From a virus, in the IMG/VR virus record IMGVR_UViG_3300031643_000106, positions 1-64,000 of that record: a stretch of 64,000 nt of DNA. One strand, given 5' to 3'. Every line of letters starts with the position of its first letter. Positions within the stretch are counted from its first letter, which is position 1. Below are positions 32,465 through 42,747 of the stretch, in pieces. Under the pieces are notes generated by a model. It worked only from the letters and a program-made list of their open reading frames with translations. It made no database searches and was not told the origin of the DNA. The translations under genes were made by a program, and so were the position numbers.

Positions 32465-35400
32465 GCGAAGTTAAGGAAATAGACGTTAGCGAATACATAG
32501 GCAAGATACAGCAGGAGAAAACACCCGCTGACGCTATCAGTGTGTATTACGAAGCCTTTCCTGATCAGAAAGATAAGTTAGAAGAAGCCCGTAAAATTGT
32601 AGGTGACGAAGAATTCCTTAATATACTGAAGGCAGAAATACGGAATAAACAGGTATCCGCTGGATTCTATGATCGCAAGTCTGAACGTGAACGCATAGCT
32701 GAAGAAGAAGCCATCAGACAGCGTAATGCTGAAAGAGCAGAGAAATCTATGCTAGGATATGTTGGAGAGATGCAGTATCAGGAAACGCTTGGGCTATCTA
32801 AGGGTATAGAAGCAGGTGCGAAGAGAGTAGAGCAGGCATGGGAAGATGTGATAGGCGCACCAGCGCGCAAGCTAGGTGAAACAGTCACACAACCACTTGT
32901 GCAGAAGGCAAGGTCGGCATTGGCAGGCGGCGTCAAGGTAGAGGACGTGCGAACTGTGCTAGAGACTGGGAAAGTACCAGACTCCATGATGCCATCTATC
33001 GGGGTCATGGGTATCAGTGCAGATAACGCACGGAATCCGAAGGTTGTTTTAGGAGAATTAGTCAAGCAAGGCATGATGCCTGATGTTACAGAGATTGGCG
33101 AAGAATCCTTACAGCAGATGATATTATCCAAGTCAGTTGGTAAATCCAGAGATGCCTATACGCGGATGCTATTCAAGATGTTCTATGACCCTTATGCTAG
33201 TGCTGTGAGAAAAGGCGAAGAACCTGCGGGATATAGAAGTAGAACAGAACTGGCAGCAGAACATCCTATGCGCTCCATACCAGCTTTATCTGGCGAGGCG
33301 GTAATGGAATATCCAGTAGAGCTAATCGAGCATCCCGACCAGATGGCAAAAGTAGCGGCGCAGTTGCTTGTTGGCAAGTTTATAGTAGCACCAATAGTAG
33401 GCAAGGGAATAGAGACAGCCATAGCGAGATCGCCATTAGCCAAGCGTGTCTTTACTATGGATATGGGGCAGGCGTACCGCCGATGGTTGAAGATGAAGAA
33501 CATGAAATCATCGCCAGAGGCAGTATATGAATTCTTCCAGAATGCACAGCGTCCTGATGTAGCGCAACAGGTGGTAGTGCGTGGAGTACCAAAAGATTCA
33601 CCAGAGGTTTTATATACTCTGAATAAATTATCTAACCGCGTAGGTCAGATGTCAGCACAAGAGGCAAGGGCTTTTGTAGAGCAGTTTGCCAGACCTATAC
33701 GCAATGGTCAGTTCAAGGTGCTTGTGCCACGAAGTATAGTAGGTAAGGTAAGTCTTGCGCCAGAGTTGAGTGCTATTCCAGAAGCGGCTGTTGGTGTGCC
33801 GCCAACTGTAACAGTACCAACACCAACGCCAAGACAAGTTCCGTTGCTCCTTGAATCGCCTGATGTTATTCCCCGTATGCCTGCTGGTGCGCCTGTGGGT
33901 GCAATGGGCATACCGACTACAGTATACCCGACAGAGGCGATGTACGCTATCAATGCAGATCCTACAGCGGCAAATACAGGTTACTCGGTAGACGAGGTTA
34001 TCTTCATGCGGTCTATGGGTATGACAGACCCACAGATAAAGGCGAGGTCGTTAGAGGAATTAAAGCCACCAGACATGGCGTGGTTTAGGAGTGAGGCGAT
34101 TAGCAAGGGTGATGCCGTTATTATGCCAAAATGGAAGACAGCAGGGAAGGTAATAGATGACAGCGACCCACAGATGCTAATGGTGCAGATGCGTAATGGG
34201 TTAAAGATTAAAGTGGCAAGAGAAGAAGTATTGAATGTTGAGTACGCCGATATACCCACGCGTGTAGTACCAATAGGACAGATGCCTATAATGGAAGTTC
34301 CCAAAGGCTATCAGTCGCATCCAGCGATTATAGATGCAGATGACGAGTTCTTGCCGGGTAGACCCATGCAGAGTACAGTAGAGGAAATACCTAAAGAACC
34401 AGAAGCTATTGCGTTGCCGGAGCGTGGTGCTATCGCATTGCCAGAGGAACAGCCCCCAGTAGCACCAGTGGAACAGCCGCCGTTACCACAGCCCGAACAA
34501 GTAGCACCGCCAGTGGAACAGCCGCCAGCAAAGCCGCAGGTTGCGCCTACGCCAGCAGAAAAGCCAACCCGCGCAGGTCTACGTCGAGAGATAAAGGAAA
34601 TCCAGAAGCTAACGAAGCAGATGGCGCGTGACTTAGGGATTGACGTACCTAGCGATTCACCTGAAGCGGCTATCAGCAAGTCAAGGGCAGAGGTTGTTGT
34701 CGAGACTAAGAAGGAATTGACTGAATTACAGAAGCAGATTGATAATCTAAAAGGCGAAGAAGGCTTTATCTATATACCAAGCGTTACGGAGATAAAGGCG
34801 GCAGCGCGACGCGTTGTAGACAGCGTTAGTCAGAAGTTTGATTTCCGTAGGCAGAAAAAGCAGATAGAGTTTGATAGCTTGATCGCACAGCTTGACGGTA
34901 TGCGTAATAAGGGTGCTATATACGCAAAGTTTCAGGGCGACAATATGCGAAAGATGGGGTCGCCTAAAGAAAACAACGAACTAATATCCCGCTACATGGA
35001 TCAGCCAGACAAATATGCCGCAGATTTCGCAAAGTTACCTAAAGAATCAAGGGCATTGGCTACATTACTGCAGGAACTATATGCTCAACTTGGCGCAGCA
35101 GCGCAGAAACTAGGCTTTCTTGACCAGCTACGAGAGAATTATATCCTCCACAGTTGGGAAGAAAAGCCAGAGGCGATAGGTAAGGCATTTGGCGTAGGGA
35201 CAGGGAAGTTGCATGATAAGCCTAGCTTTGCCATGCCACGCAAGTTCAATACTTTCGATGATGGCGAAGAGGCTGGACTGACGCCAATACTAGACCCTAT
35301 TAAACTATATGAATTATACGCATACGAGTTCCACCGAGCGGCGGCAGATAAGCAGTTCATTGATGCGGTAAGGCAAATGGTAGACGAGAATGGCAATCCG

Positions 35401-37260
35401 CTTATCATGGGTCAGCCCAAAGACCCTGCAAAGAAAGCTATCTATGATAACGAGTATGTATACCTCAATCTTCCTAGCATAAACAAGTTGATGTCAGAAG
35501 GGCAAGTACCTGCAAAGATTCATCCAGCTATTGCGCCATCAATAACGGGATACTTCCAGCAACAATGGCAAGTGCCGTCTTTCCAGTGGTTAGGCAGAGA
35601 AATAGACCTATGGTCTAAGTATAAGGGCTTCAGGGGATTTATCAAGCGAATACATTTCTGGAATCCGTTGGTACATGGCTGGAACGTCATGTCAAATAAT
35701 ATTCTTATGTCAGTTATTTCATCAAAGAATCCGCTAAAGTGGGCGACTAAGCCGATGACTATGTTCTTCAAGGGCAAGAAATTATGGGAAAGCCATGATC
35801 AGTTAGTCCTTGATATGGCAGAAGCAGGACTACAGGTTGCACATGCGAGAAACATAGCACGTCAGATGCAGGAAGAAGTGCAGAACCTTGTGCCTGACTG
35901 GAGTGTAAAGAATGTAGCACGTCATCCGTATGCCGCATTAAAGCACTTTAATGATGTGGTATTGTGGGAGGATATGGTGCGAAATTCACAACTAGCGGCG
36001 GCTGATATGCTGCGTAAGATAATGGCAAAGCGAATGCCAGATACAGATCAAAAGACAATTGATAAGACAATAGCACACCATCTTAACGATGTATATGGTA
36101 CACTTCCCGCATACTGGATGTCACGCATGTCGCGTGAACTAGGTGCAGTGGCTTTTCTTGCCCGTAACTGGACTATATCTAACATAAATTTGCCAGTAAA
36201 GGCGATGACGCTTGGACGTGCAGGGGCAGGGGCTAGGTTTGCGCCCGAAGAAACCAAGAAACAGCTTGGTAGGCTATATGGAGAGTTCGTTGGTGGAATG
36301 TTATTGCTTGGGTTGGTGTCAATAAATCTTATTCAATACGCTTGCATTAAGGCTACGAATAAATTGAAAAAAGAAGGGAAGATGAACGGCGCATTGGTAG
36401 AACCACACCTGACATTCCAGAATGGATGGCGACGTGCGTTAGATGTAGATACTGGCTTTCGCAATGCGCGCGGACAGCCGCTATATGTCATACCCGGACT
36501 GTTTCGTAACATACGAGACTGGAGAGGATGGCTTACTGAACCAACTAAAGTAGCGATGAACAAGCTAGAGCCGTTCTTAAAGCATAATATAGAGCAGTTA
36601 GCTAATTATTCAACATGGAAGCATGAAGATATTGTGCCACAAGGCACGCCAATTCACAAGGCATTGGAGAAGCGACTTGAATATTTTTCCAATTCTATGA
36701 GTCCATTGTCTACTTTCGCTCCAGAAGCAGGCAAAGTCAAACATAAACTAGAGTACATCATGCCGTTTACAGGTCAGTGGATAAGCAAAGGCGCACCCGG
36801 TGGCAGATTAGCGGAGATATACTACGACACTAAGGATAAGATGAAACTAGAGAAAGCGGAGGCCGATGCTGAGATTGACGAACTTATACAAAAAGGCGAA
36901 TGGCAGGCTACAATAGAGAAGATGCTGACTGTTGGCCGCTACAAGACAACAAAGGGCATGGCTGACCGTATAAAGAAGTTCGTAGCACCATTGAATTATA
37001 TGTTACAGAACGCTACAAAGGAAGAACTAATGGCGTATGTTGGCGAATTAAAGAAGCATGGCTATACTATTAAAGACTTAGAAAACGCCGCAGTTAAAGA
37101 GGCAATGATATTACTTGGCAGGCATTACATAGAAACTAATCCGCCAGAAGGCGAAGATGCAGAGCGTCCGGAGGGGGGTTATCGCGGTAGTAAGATAAGG
37201 CGACCAGCTAAAACCAGTGAATTTGTAGTGCCTGATGAATGGTTACAGCAAGCGAGGTGA
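32461..37260 (+). CDS. Giant internal virion/ejection protein, 1599 aa
   Basis: The largest gene of the window. Residues about 640-710 are a Pro/Gln/Glu-rich linker (EEQPPVAPVEQPPLPQPEQV). The second half (about 750-1500) is helical and resembles the large polyvalent-type internal proteins of podoviruses. One hydrophobic segment, VGGMLLLGLVSINLIQYACI, lies near residue 1278. It is likely ejected into the host to conduct DNA. No peptidase motif is obvious. ATGA overlap with the upstream gene. Confidence 0.65.
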   Translation: MSEVKEIDVSEYIGKIQQEKTPADAISVYYEAFPDQKDKLEEARKIVGDEEFLNILKAEIRNKQVSAGFYDRKSERERIAEEEAIRQRNAERAEKSMLGYVGEMQYQETLGLSKGIEAGAKRVEQAWEDVIGAPARKLGETVTQPLVQKARSALAGGVKVEDVRTVLETGKVPDSMMPSIGVMGISADNARNPKVVLGELVKQGMMPDVTEIGEESLQQMILSKSVGKSRDAYTRMLFKMFYDPYASAVRKGEEPAGYRSRTELAAEHPMRSIPALSGEAVMEYPVELIEHPDQMAKVAAQLLVGKFIVAPIVGKGIETAIARSPLAKRVFTMDMGQAYRRWLKMKNMKSSPEAVYEFFQNAQRPDVAQQVVVRGVPKDSPEVLYTLNKLSNRVGQMSAQEARAFVEQFARPIRNGQFKVLVPRSIVGKVSLAPELSAIPEAAVGVPPTVTVPTPTPRQVPLLLESPDVIPRMPAGAPVGAMGIPTTVYPTEAMYAINADPTAANTGYSVDEVIFMRSMGMTDPQIKARSLEELKPPDMAWFRSEAISKGDAVIMPKWKTAGKVIDDSDPQMLMVQMRNGLKIKVAREEVLNVEYADIPTRVVPIGQMPIMEVPKGYQSHPAIIDADDEFLPGRPMQSTVEEIPKEPEAIALPERGAIALPEEQPPVAPVEQPPLPQPEQVAPPVEQPPAKPQVAPTPAEKPTRAGLRREIKEIQKLTKQMARDLGIDVPSDSPEAAISKSRAEVVVETKKELTELQKQIDNLKGEEGFIYIPSVTEIKAAARRVVDSVSQKFDFRRQKKQIEFDSLIAQLDGMRNKGAIYAKFQGDNMRKMGSPKENNELISRYMDQPDKYAADFAKLPKESRALATLLQELYAQLGAAAQKLGFLDQLRENYILHSWEEKPEAIGKAFGVGTGKLHDKPSFAMPRKFNTFDDGEEAGLTPILDPIKLYELYAYEFHRAAADKQFIDAVRQMVDENGNPLIMGQPKDPAKKAIYDNEYVYLNLPSINKLMSEGQVPAKIHPAIAPSITGYFQQQWQVPSFQWLGREIDLWSKYKGFRGFIKRIHFWNPLVHGWNVMSNNILMSVISSKNPLKWATKPMTMFFKGKKLWESHDQLVLDMAEAGLQVAHARNIARQMQEEVQNLVPDWSVKNVARHPYAALKHFNDVVLWEDMVRNSQLAAADMLRKIMAKRMPDTDQKTIDKTIAHHLNDVYGTLPAYWMSRMSRELGAVAFLARNWTISNINLPVKAMTLGRAGAGARFAPEETKKQLGRLYGEFVGGMLLLGLVSINLIQYACIKATNKLKKEGKMNGALVEPHLTFQNGWRRALDVDTGFRNARGQPLYVIPGLFRNIRDWRGWLTEPTKVAMNKLEPFLKHNIEQLANYSTWKHEDIVPQGTPIHKALEKRLEYFSNSMSPLSTFAPEAGKVKHKLEYIMPFTGQWISKGAPGGRLAEIYYDTKDKMKLEKAEADAEIDELIQKGEWQATIEKMLTVGRYKTTKGMADRIKKFVAPLNYMLQNATKEELMAYVGELKKHGYTIKDLENAAVKEAMILLGRHYIETNPPEGEDAERPEGGYRGSKIRRPAKTSEFVVPDEWLQQAR

Positions 37261-37265
37261 AGATA

Positions 37266-37832
37266 ATGTCTACTATAGCACAAAGGACAGGACATCATGG
37301 AAGTGGGCAATTGACTGTTGGGACAAGCGCAAAAGCAATTACCCAGATAGTTAAATCTACAGGCGCAAGCACAATCTACTCGATTAACTCGGTACTTGAT
37401 GGGGCGGCATGGGATTTATCTGACGTTGAAGTTGGTGACGTGGTTAAGACAGCGGACGGCTATCGTGGCGTTGTTACTGCCGTAGATGACGCAAGTGATA
37501 CATTGTCAATAGCAGGTGGCTGGATGTCTCCAAGTGGACGTGCGCCTAATGTAAACTCGTCAAGAAAGCCTACTGACACTAATGCAGCAACAGTGTATAG
37601 AGTGAATAGATGCAAGCGCATTAAGATTAACGCCGACGCAGGTAATGGTATATCAATATTCGTCAGGCATGGTGGCTCTGCTCCGGGGGCGGGTGTATAC
37701 ACTGATTACCCACTACCGGCAGGAGTATCACTATCGCTGGAAGCAGAACATGAATATATAGACCTGACTACTGTGTGGGTTATAGCGGCTGGTGCAGCTA
37801 CCGCTAACTGGATTATAGGAGGAGTGAATTGA
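37266..37832 (+). CDS. Beta-rich structural protein, 188 aa
   Basis: ATG 37266 follows GAGGTGA. The protein begins MSTIAQRTGHHGSGQL and is Ser/Thr/Gly/Val rich with short strands (VEVGDVVKTADGYRGVVTAV), ending in a hydrophobic Ala-rich strand. It probably belongs to the tail appendage or receptor-binding module. No family is recognised. Confidence 0.55.
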   Translation: MSTIAQRTGHHGSGQLTVGTSAKAITQIVKSTGASTIYSINSVLDGAAWDLSDVEVGDVVKTADGYRGVVTAVDDASDTLSIAGGWMSPSGRAPNVNSSRKPTDTNAATVYRVNRCKRIKINADAGNGISIFVRHGGSAPGAGVYTDYPLPAGVSLSLEAEHEYIDLTTVWVIAAGAATANWIIGGVN

Positions 37833-37833
37833 A

Positions 37834-38808
37834 ATGCCATATAAACGCAATGTTCAACATCCCGGACAGCGCGAGATAAAGAACCTGACGGTAGCGACAG
37901 TAATAAAGGCTATACCGGATGGGACTACAACTCCAAGCGTCACAGATGAAATGCACATAGAAATTGAGAATACTGTAGCAGTTACAATCACTGATTTCAT
38001 CGGTGTACCGGCTGGCAAAGGGCAGATTCTATACACCCATTTGAAAGATGGGGTAACAAGTTTTGGCAATGATGGTACAAAGTTAAACATATTGGACATG
38101 CCGCCCGGTGTAGATTGGGGGCCGGGGAATTTAGATGAGATATTAAAGTGGTATCATGATGGTACAACATGGAATTTAATAGAAGTAAACAAAACTGGTG
38201 CAGAAACATATACTATTAAAGACCTAGACGATGGTGATACTACCCCGGATATAACTAACGTTAGCCATATAAGGACTAATAACACTACCCCAACGACTAT
38301 AACAAACTTCACAGGGAAGGGTAGCAAAGGACAGATAGTATATACGCATATAGGAGATGATGAACTTACTAGCTTTGGCAATGATCCAACAAAGCTAAAG
38401 TTTTTGGACATGCCGCCCGGTGTAGATTGGGGGCCGGGGAATTTTGAAGAGATATTGAAGTGGATACATGACGGAACTAGGTGGGTACTAGCATCAAAGA
38501 CGCCTACTGCTGCAACAATATCGCCTATAAAAGTAATCGAAGATGGCGAGACTGAGCCTGATGTTACTGATGTAACAGATATAGTAATAGAAAACACTGC
38601 CCCTACAACCATCACCAATTTTGTCGGAGGTAAAGAAGGCAAAGTTATTTATGTGCATATTGCTGATGACCAGAAATCTACCTTTGGTAATGACCCGACA
38701 AAGCTAAAGTTCCTTAACATGCCCCCCGGAGTAAACTGGGGGCCGGGCAACATTGATGAGATATTAAAGTGGCAGCATGACGGGACAAAATGGATTTACG
38801 TTGGCTGA
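37834..38808 (+). CDS. Appendage protein with three tandem copies of a ~95-aa domain, 324 aa
   Basis: The protein is built of three repeats, about residues 30-120, 130-222 and 232-324. Each has a start like DGxTTPDVT, TTITNFxG, KGQIxYTHIxDD, LDMPPGVDWGPGN and ILKWxHDGTxW. The same module seems to appear once in the lipoprotein at 38828 and once in the DGR target at 39199. It resembles beta-solenoid or lectin-like appendage repeats. ATG follows AGGAGTGAATTG. Receptor or fibre role inferred. Confidence 0.65.
   Translation: MPYKRNVQHPGQREIKNLTVATVIKAIPDGTTTPSVTDEMHIEIENTVAVTITDFIGVPAGKGQILYTHLKDGVTSFGNDGTKLNILDMPPGVDWGPGNLDEILKWYHDGTTWNLIEVNKTGAETYTIKDLDDGDTTPDITNVSHIRTNNTTPTTITNFTGKGSKGQIVYTHIGDDELTSFGNDPTKLKFLDMPPGVDWGPGNFEEILKWIHDGTRWVLASKTPTAATISPIKVIEDGETEPDVTDVTDIVIENTAPTTITNFVGGKEGKVIYVHIADDQKSTFGNDPTKLKFLNMPPGVNWGPGNIDEILKWQHDGTKWIYVG
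38092..38444. repeat. Two 41-bp identical direct repeats within the triplicated gene
   Basis: The 41 bp at 38092-38132 recur exactly at 38404-38444; they encode LDMPPGVDWGPGN. Perfect DNA identity between repeats 1 and 2, with repeat 3 diverged (LNMPPGVNWGPGN), points to a recent duplication or conversion and could allow repeat-number change. Confidence 0.7.
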
Positions 38809-38827
38809 ACACCATAAGGAGCGAAAA

Positions 38828-39190
38828 ATGAAATATGCTGGATGTATTATATTGCTATTGATAATAGCAGGATGTTCTGGTAGCGAGAAAGCTACCATTG
38901 TAGAAGATAAGGCATTAACCGTCTTTAGCGATGGTGAAGAGTATCCAAGTGTAGCTTCAGGAAACTACTTTGCCACTAATAACAGTGGCTTAACAACCAT
39001 CAAAGATTTTACAGATGGGTATGATAAAAAGATTATCACCATTATCTTTCGTGATGATAATACTATAGTGGAAAGCAATGACAGCATAGTATTGATGGGC
39101 GAATTGTCATTTGCTACTATAAAAGGCGATGCATTAACATTAGTTAAGTATGATGATACGTGGGAAGAAGTCAATAGACTTTTGAAATGA
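38828..39190 (+). CDS. Predicted lipoprotein with the appendage-repeat domain, 120 aa
   Basis: MKYAGCIILLLIIAGCSG is a type II signal peptide: basic start, hydrophobic core and lipobox IAGC with the lipidated Cys at 16. The mature part (VFSDGEEYPSVASGNYF, TTIKDF, KKIITIIFRDD, LVKYDDTWEEV) aligns in pattern with the triplicated domain of the preceding protein. A phage lipoprotein of this kind could block superinfection by occupying the receptor. Inference; it could also be a surface anchor working with the DGR target. Confidence 0.65.
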   Translation: MKYAGCIILLLIIAGCSGSEKATIVEDKALTVFSDGEEYPSVASGNYFATNNSGLTTIKDFTDGYDKKIITIIFRDDNTIVESNDSIVLMGELSFATIKGDALTLVKYDDTWEEVNRLLK

Positions 39191-39198
39191 GGTATATA

Positions 39199-42100
39199 AT
39201 GAAAACGAAGAAGCTAATTACAGTATTATTACTTGTGCTGATTACCAGCATGGCTTATGGAGCATCTTTGCGCCCTGCTTACTTTGGCGATGGAGTAAAC
39301 AAAGGTGCTGCCGGGCATGATGTTCGAGCATACGGGGCTACTGGCGATGGCGTAACTGATGACGCCGCAGCTATACAGGCGGCAGCCGATGCGGTAGCCG
39401 TAGTCGGGGGAGTGGTATTCTTGCCACCTGCGACCTATGCTATAGAATCTGGTATCACTATAGCCGCTGGCGTTCATGTTGAAATGGTTGGAGCCACCCT
39501 GCTATATACCGGCACTGCGGAAGAAACAGCATTAACGATTGGCGAACCCGGAGTCAATAATCGGCACGTATCCCTAATGGGGTTAAGTGTAGAAAGAGAC
39601 ACCTATAGTGACTGGTCTAATAATGCCAATATCGGTATCAGTATAATCAACGCTGTGGGTTGCGATATAAACATTGCCTTAGCGGCCGGGTTTACTATTG
39701 GCGTTAAATGCCTCGGACATGGGAAGGGCTGGGTTCATAACAATACACAGCTTGGGCGGATATTATATAATAAATATGGCCTTATGCTTTCCAATGATAC
39801 TTATGCTGGTGCCTATGGCTGGTGTAATGATAACCGGTTCTATGGTGGGCATTTTTCCACCTATTCAGGACAGTCTACTACAATAGACTGTCATGCTGTC
39901 TGGATAACAAGTGATGATGGTGGGTATACCGCCAATAACTCCAACGCCTTTTTTGGGATGGGGATAGAATTATCCGCCAGAACAGGAGGTGCTTATAGCT
40001 ATGGGGTATTATTAACACATGGAAATAGTAATGACTTTCATTCGTTACGGATAGAGGGCGTGGATTATATCTACAAATCCGAAAACGATTCTGCAAGAAA
40101 CGTTTTTTGGTTAATTCGTGATATTGATGATGATTTTGTTGAAGATGGTGACAAGCACTCTAATATTATTTTTCATCGAGATAAAGTAGAAGAGCGGCCA
40201 CCACGAGCGATTTTCTTATCAGGGCCTTTGTATAAGAAGGCTGCCTATTATGATGGCGATACAAACGTTAATGTGCCAAATGTGTTTCTTGCCAAGAATG
40301 ATGCTGTAACATATTCTAATATGGATAATATAGATATTACAGATGAATATTTACAGTTTACCACCCGTGGTGTTGGAATTTTCGTCAATACAGAAAATGC
40401 CAAAAAGTTTCTGGTAACCAGAGATGCCGTTGCGGGCAACGGTGGAAGATTATATGTCCGTTGCTATGACAGCGATGGCGCACTCCTTGATGGCTCCGGG
40501 GTCACCACGTATTTATATAGCAGGCGAGCTAGTACCGCTATGTCGTGGAGTGTAAACTACGGCGGTGCATATATATCTGGTGTAGACAGCGACGTGGCCG
40601 TTAGGTTCGAGGTAACCAGCGATGTTAAGACGATTGGTATTATATGCACATCTGGCACAAACCCACTCAAGATTCGCAGCTTCGCTATATATGAACTTGA
40701 TGCAGCACGTTCTTATGCTGCTGCTTGCTTTACAGGCTACGAGGAAATAGTACCCGGTGTCAACATTGGAACCACGTCGCCTACTGCTGGCAAGTACGAG
40801 GTTGGCCGACTTGTATATAACGCTACCCCAAGCGAATGGGCTGTAATTGGGTGGCAGTGCGTCAGCCGTGTTGATAGCCAGATGCGTGTCGGTGCAGTAG
40901 CTACCGATACGACTATGGAGATAGACGCCACTGCTGGTATGACTGCCGGGGATATTGTAGGTGTCGTGCAGGACGATGGCACTACTCACTGGACGACAGT
41001 AGCTTCCATTACAGACGGAGATACTCTGGAACTCACTGTTGGGCTGACGGACGACGCGGCAATAGATAACGATGTTTACACCTATCGCTTTGTCGCCTTT
41101 GGGTCAGTTGGCACGCCGTCTGCTACGCAAGTAATAGACGCAGTTGGCGATGCTATTCTGGCCAATGCCACGACTATCGTTCTCAATCCTGACGCCGACT
41201 ATGTTCTGACGAGTACACCGACTATCGCAGACGGCACGACAGGGCAGGTGCTTTATATCACCTGTGCGAATAACGAAGCGCATACCGTAACCATTCAGGA
41301 TCAGGATACATTAGCCAGTTCTCATTTGCAACTTTTGGCATCGACTCAGGTAGTTACGGGGAAGAAGGTTCTTCTCTTACAATTCGATGGCACTGACTGG
41401 GTGCAGTTGACGGGGCTGACGGACGCTGATTATGGCGACGTGACGATTTCGGGTGGCGTATGGTCGGTGGAAGATGATAGCCATTCTCATACAGGAGCAA
41501 CCTTGTCAGGAATAGATATATCGGCAGATACGAATCTGGCCGCCGGTTCTGGCATTACATTAACAGGTGATACACTGAGCACCAATATCCCCGGTGGATA
41601 TTATAGGGAATATGACGATAAATGGCAATATAAAGGCGTAGGTGCGGCGGCTGATAGGTATACATTACAGAGCCCAGCAGGATTATTGCTAGATATAGAC
41701 GGTACGATGTATCGGATAGTCGCACAGACGGATTATGTTCTGTCTGCGGCTGCGACTTGGGATACTCAAGTAGGAACAGATTACACGGTAGCCGCAAACA
41801 GGGCTGGTGTTGACTTTTATATTTATGCTATCCAACCGGCATCGGGAACTGTGCCACTTATTGAGGTAAGTGACAATAGTAGTGCCCCGGATGGCTATAC
41901 TACCGCAAATTCCCGCAAGGTCGGCGGCTTCCATTGTCTTTGTGTTGCCGTTGGCACTATTGGCGGCCATCCACTTACAGATTTTGTTGCAGGCGATATA
42001 CTTCCTGACAGCGTATGGGATTATGACCATCGCCCTATGGCATCGCCGGAGGGTATGGTATATTCTGAAGCGGCAAATATCTGGGTAGATATATATCTCG

Positions 42101-42747
42101 CTTCAGGCACAGGTGCGACAACTGCATCTGTTTATGGTGCTACAATTACCGATACGCGGAACTGGATGGACTTCACGGACGACGGTGCTGCCGTGAAGAA
42201 GCGGCTGCTCTGGGATGGCGAATTTCAGAAAATCGCTGCTGGTAGCAACGAAGAAACGAATATTGCTGGCGGTGCTGACCCTGGTACAACCGGGGGACAT
42301 AGTGACACCGTAGGCAGGCGGATGATTTCCAACATCGGAGTTGAGGACGGTTGCGGGGTTATGCGGCAATGGCTACAAGACCAGAGCTATCGCTACGATG
42401 CTGGTAACCATACTCATTCTGTAACTGTCACGTACAAGGCCAGCGCAACCGGTTCGCCTGTCTACAAAGACCAGGCTGAGACGAATTTTAATGGTGTAAC
42501 TGGCTCAGGAGCGGATGAAACAGTTAATACTTCAAGCGTTGACCCCGATCCTGCTTGGGCGCATCAAAACCTCGCTGGCGCTAAGGGTAGTCTTTACAGG
42601 CAGGGCACATACGGGGATGTGAAGCTGCGGGCGGGTGCGGATTGGAATGACGGGACGGATTCCGGGTCTCGGGCTCGGTATGCGGATGGCTACCGTTGGT
42701 CTGCGAATGCGGCTATCGGTGGCCGCTTCGCTTCGGAGCCGCGATAA
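39199..42747 (+). CDS. DGR target: secreted or tail-spike protein with variable C-type-lectin end, 1182 aa
   Basis: ATG 39199 has GAGG upstream and starts a clear Sec signal peptide (MKTKKLITVLLLVLITSMA, cut after AYGA). Residues about 38-95 are pectate-lyase-like (DVRAYGATGDGVTDDAAAIQ, GGVVFLPPATY), a beta-helix start common in phage tail spikes. A middle domain near 640-740 resembles the appendage repeat. The C-terminus has ISNIGVEDGCGVMRQWLQD and AGADWNDGTDSGSRARY, like the Mtd-type lectin domain of DGR targets. The last ~37 codons before the stop are the variable repeat. Confidence 0.85.
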   Translation: MKTKKLITVLLLVLITSMAYGASLRPAYFGDGVNKGAAGHDVRAYGATGDGVTDDAAAIQAAADAVAVVGGVVFLPPATYAIESGITIAAGVHVEMVGATLLYTGTAEETALTIGEPGVNNRHVSLMGLSVERDTYSDWSNNANIGISIINAVGCDINIALAAGFTIGVKCLGHGKGWVHNNTQLGRILYNKYGLMLSNDTYAGAYGWCNDNRFYGGHFSTYSGQSTTIDCHAVWITSDDGGYTANNSNAFFGMGIELSARTGGAYSYGVLLTHGNSNDFHSLRIEGVDYIYKSENDSARNVFWLIRDIDDDFVEDGDKHSNIIFHRDKVEERPPRAIFLSGPLYKKAAYYDGDTNVNVPNVFLAKNDAVTYSNMDNIDITDEYLQFTTRGVGIFVNTENAKKFLVTRDAVAGNGGRLYVRCYDSDGALLDGSGVTTYLYSRRASTAMSWSVNYGGAYISGVDSDVAVRFEVTSDVKTIGIICTSGTNPLKIRSFAIYELDAARSYAAACFTGYEEIVPGVNIGTTSPTAGKYEVGRLVYNATPSEWAVIGWQCVSRVDSQMRVGAVATDTTMEIDATAGMTAGDIVGVVQDDGTTHWTTVASITDGDTLELTVGLTDDAAIDNDVYTYRFVAFGSVGTPSATQVIDAVGDAILANATTIVLNPDADYVLTSTPTIADGTTGQVLYITCANNEAHTVTIQDQDTLASSHLQLLASTQVVTGKKVLLLQFDGTDWVQLTGLTDADYGDVTISGGVWSVEDDSHSHTGATLSGIDISADTNLAAGSGITLTGDTLSTNIPGGYYREYDDKWQYKGVGAAADRYTLQSPAGLLLDIDGTMYRIVAQTDYVLSAAATWDTQVGTDYTVAANRAGVDFYIYAIQPASGTVPLIEVSDNSSAPDGYTTANSRKVGGFHCLCVAVGTIGGHPLTDFVAGDILPDSVWDYDHRPMASPEGMVYSEAANIWVDIYLASGTGATTASVYGATITDTRNWMDFTDDGAAVKKRLLWDGEFQKIAAGSNEETNIAGGADPGTTGGHSDTVGRRMISNIGVEDGCGVMRQWLQDQSYRYDAGNHTHSVTVTYKASATGSPVYKDQAETNFNGVTGSGADETVNTSSVDPDPAWAHQNLAGAKGSLYRQGTYGDVKLRAGADWNDGTDSGSRARYADGYRWSANAAIGGRFASEPR
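42630..42737 (+). repeat. DGR variable repeat (VR)
   Basis: The 108 bp match the template repeat at 42821-42928 except at 17 positions; at each the template has A (13 A to G, 2 A to T, 2 A to C). None of the 78 non-A template positions differ. It encodes residues about 1144-1180 of the target and ends 10 bp before its stop. Confidence 0.95.
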
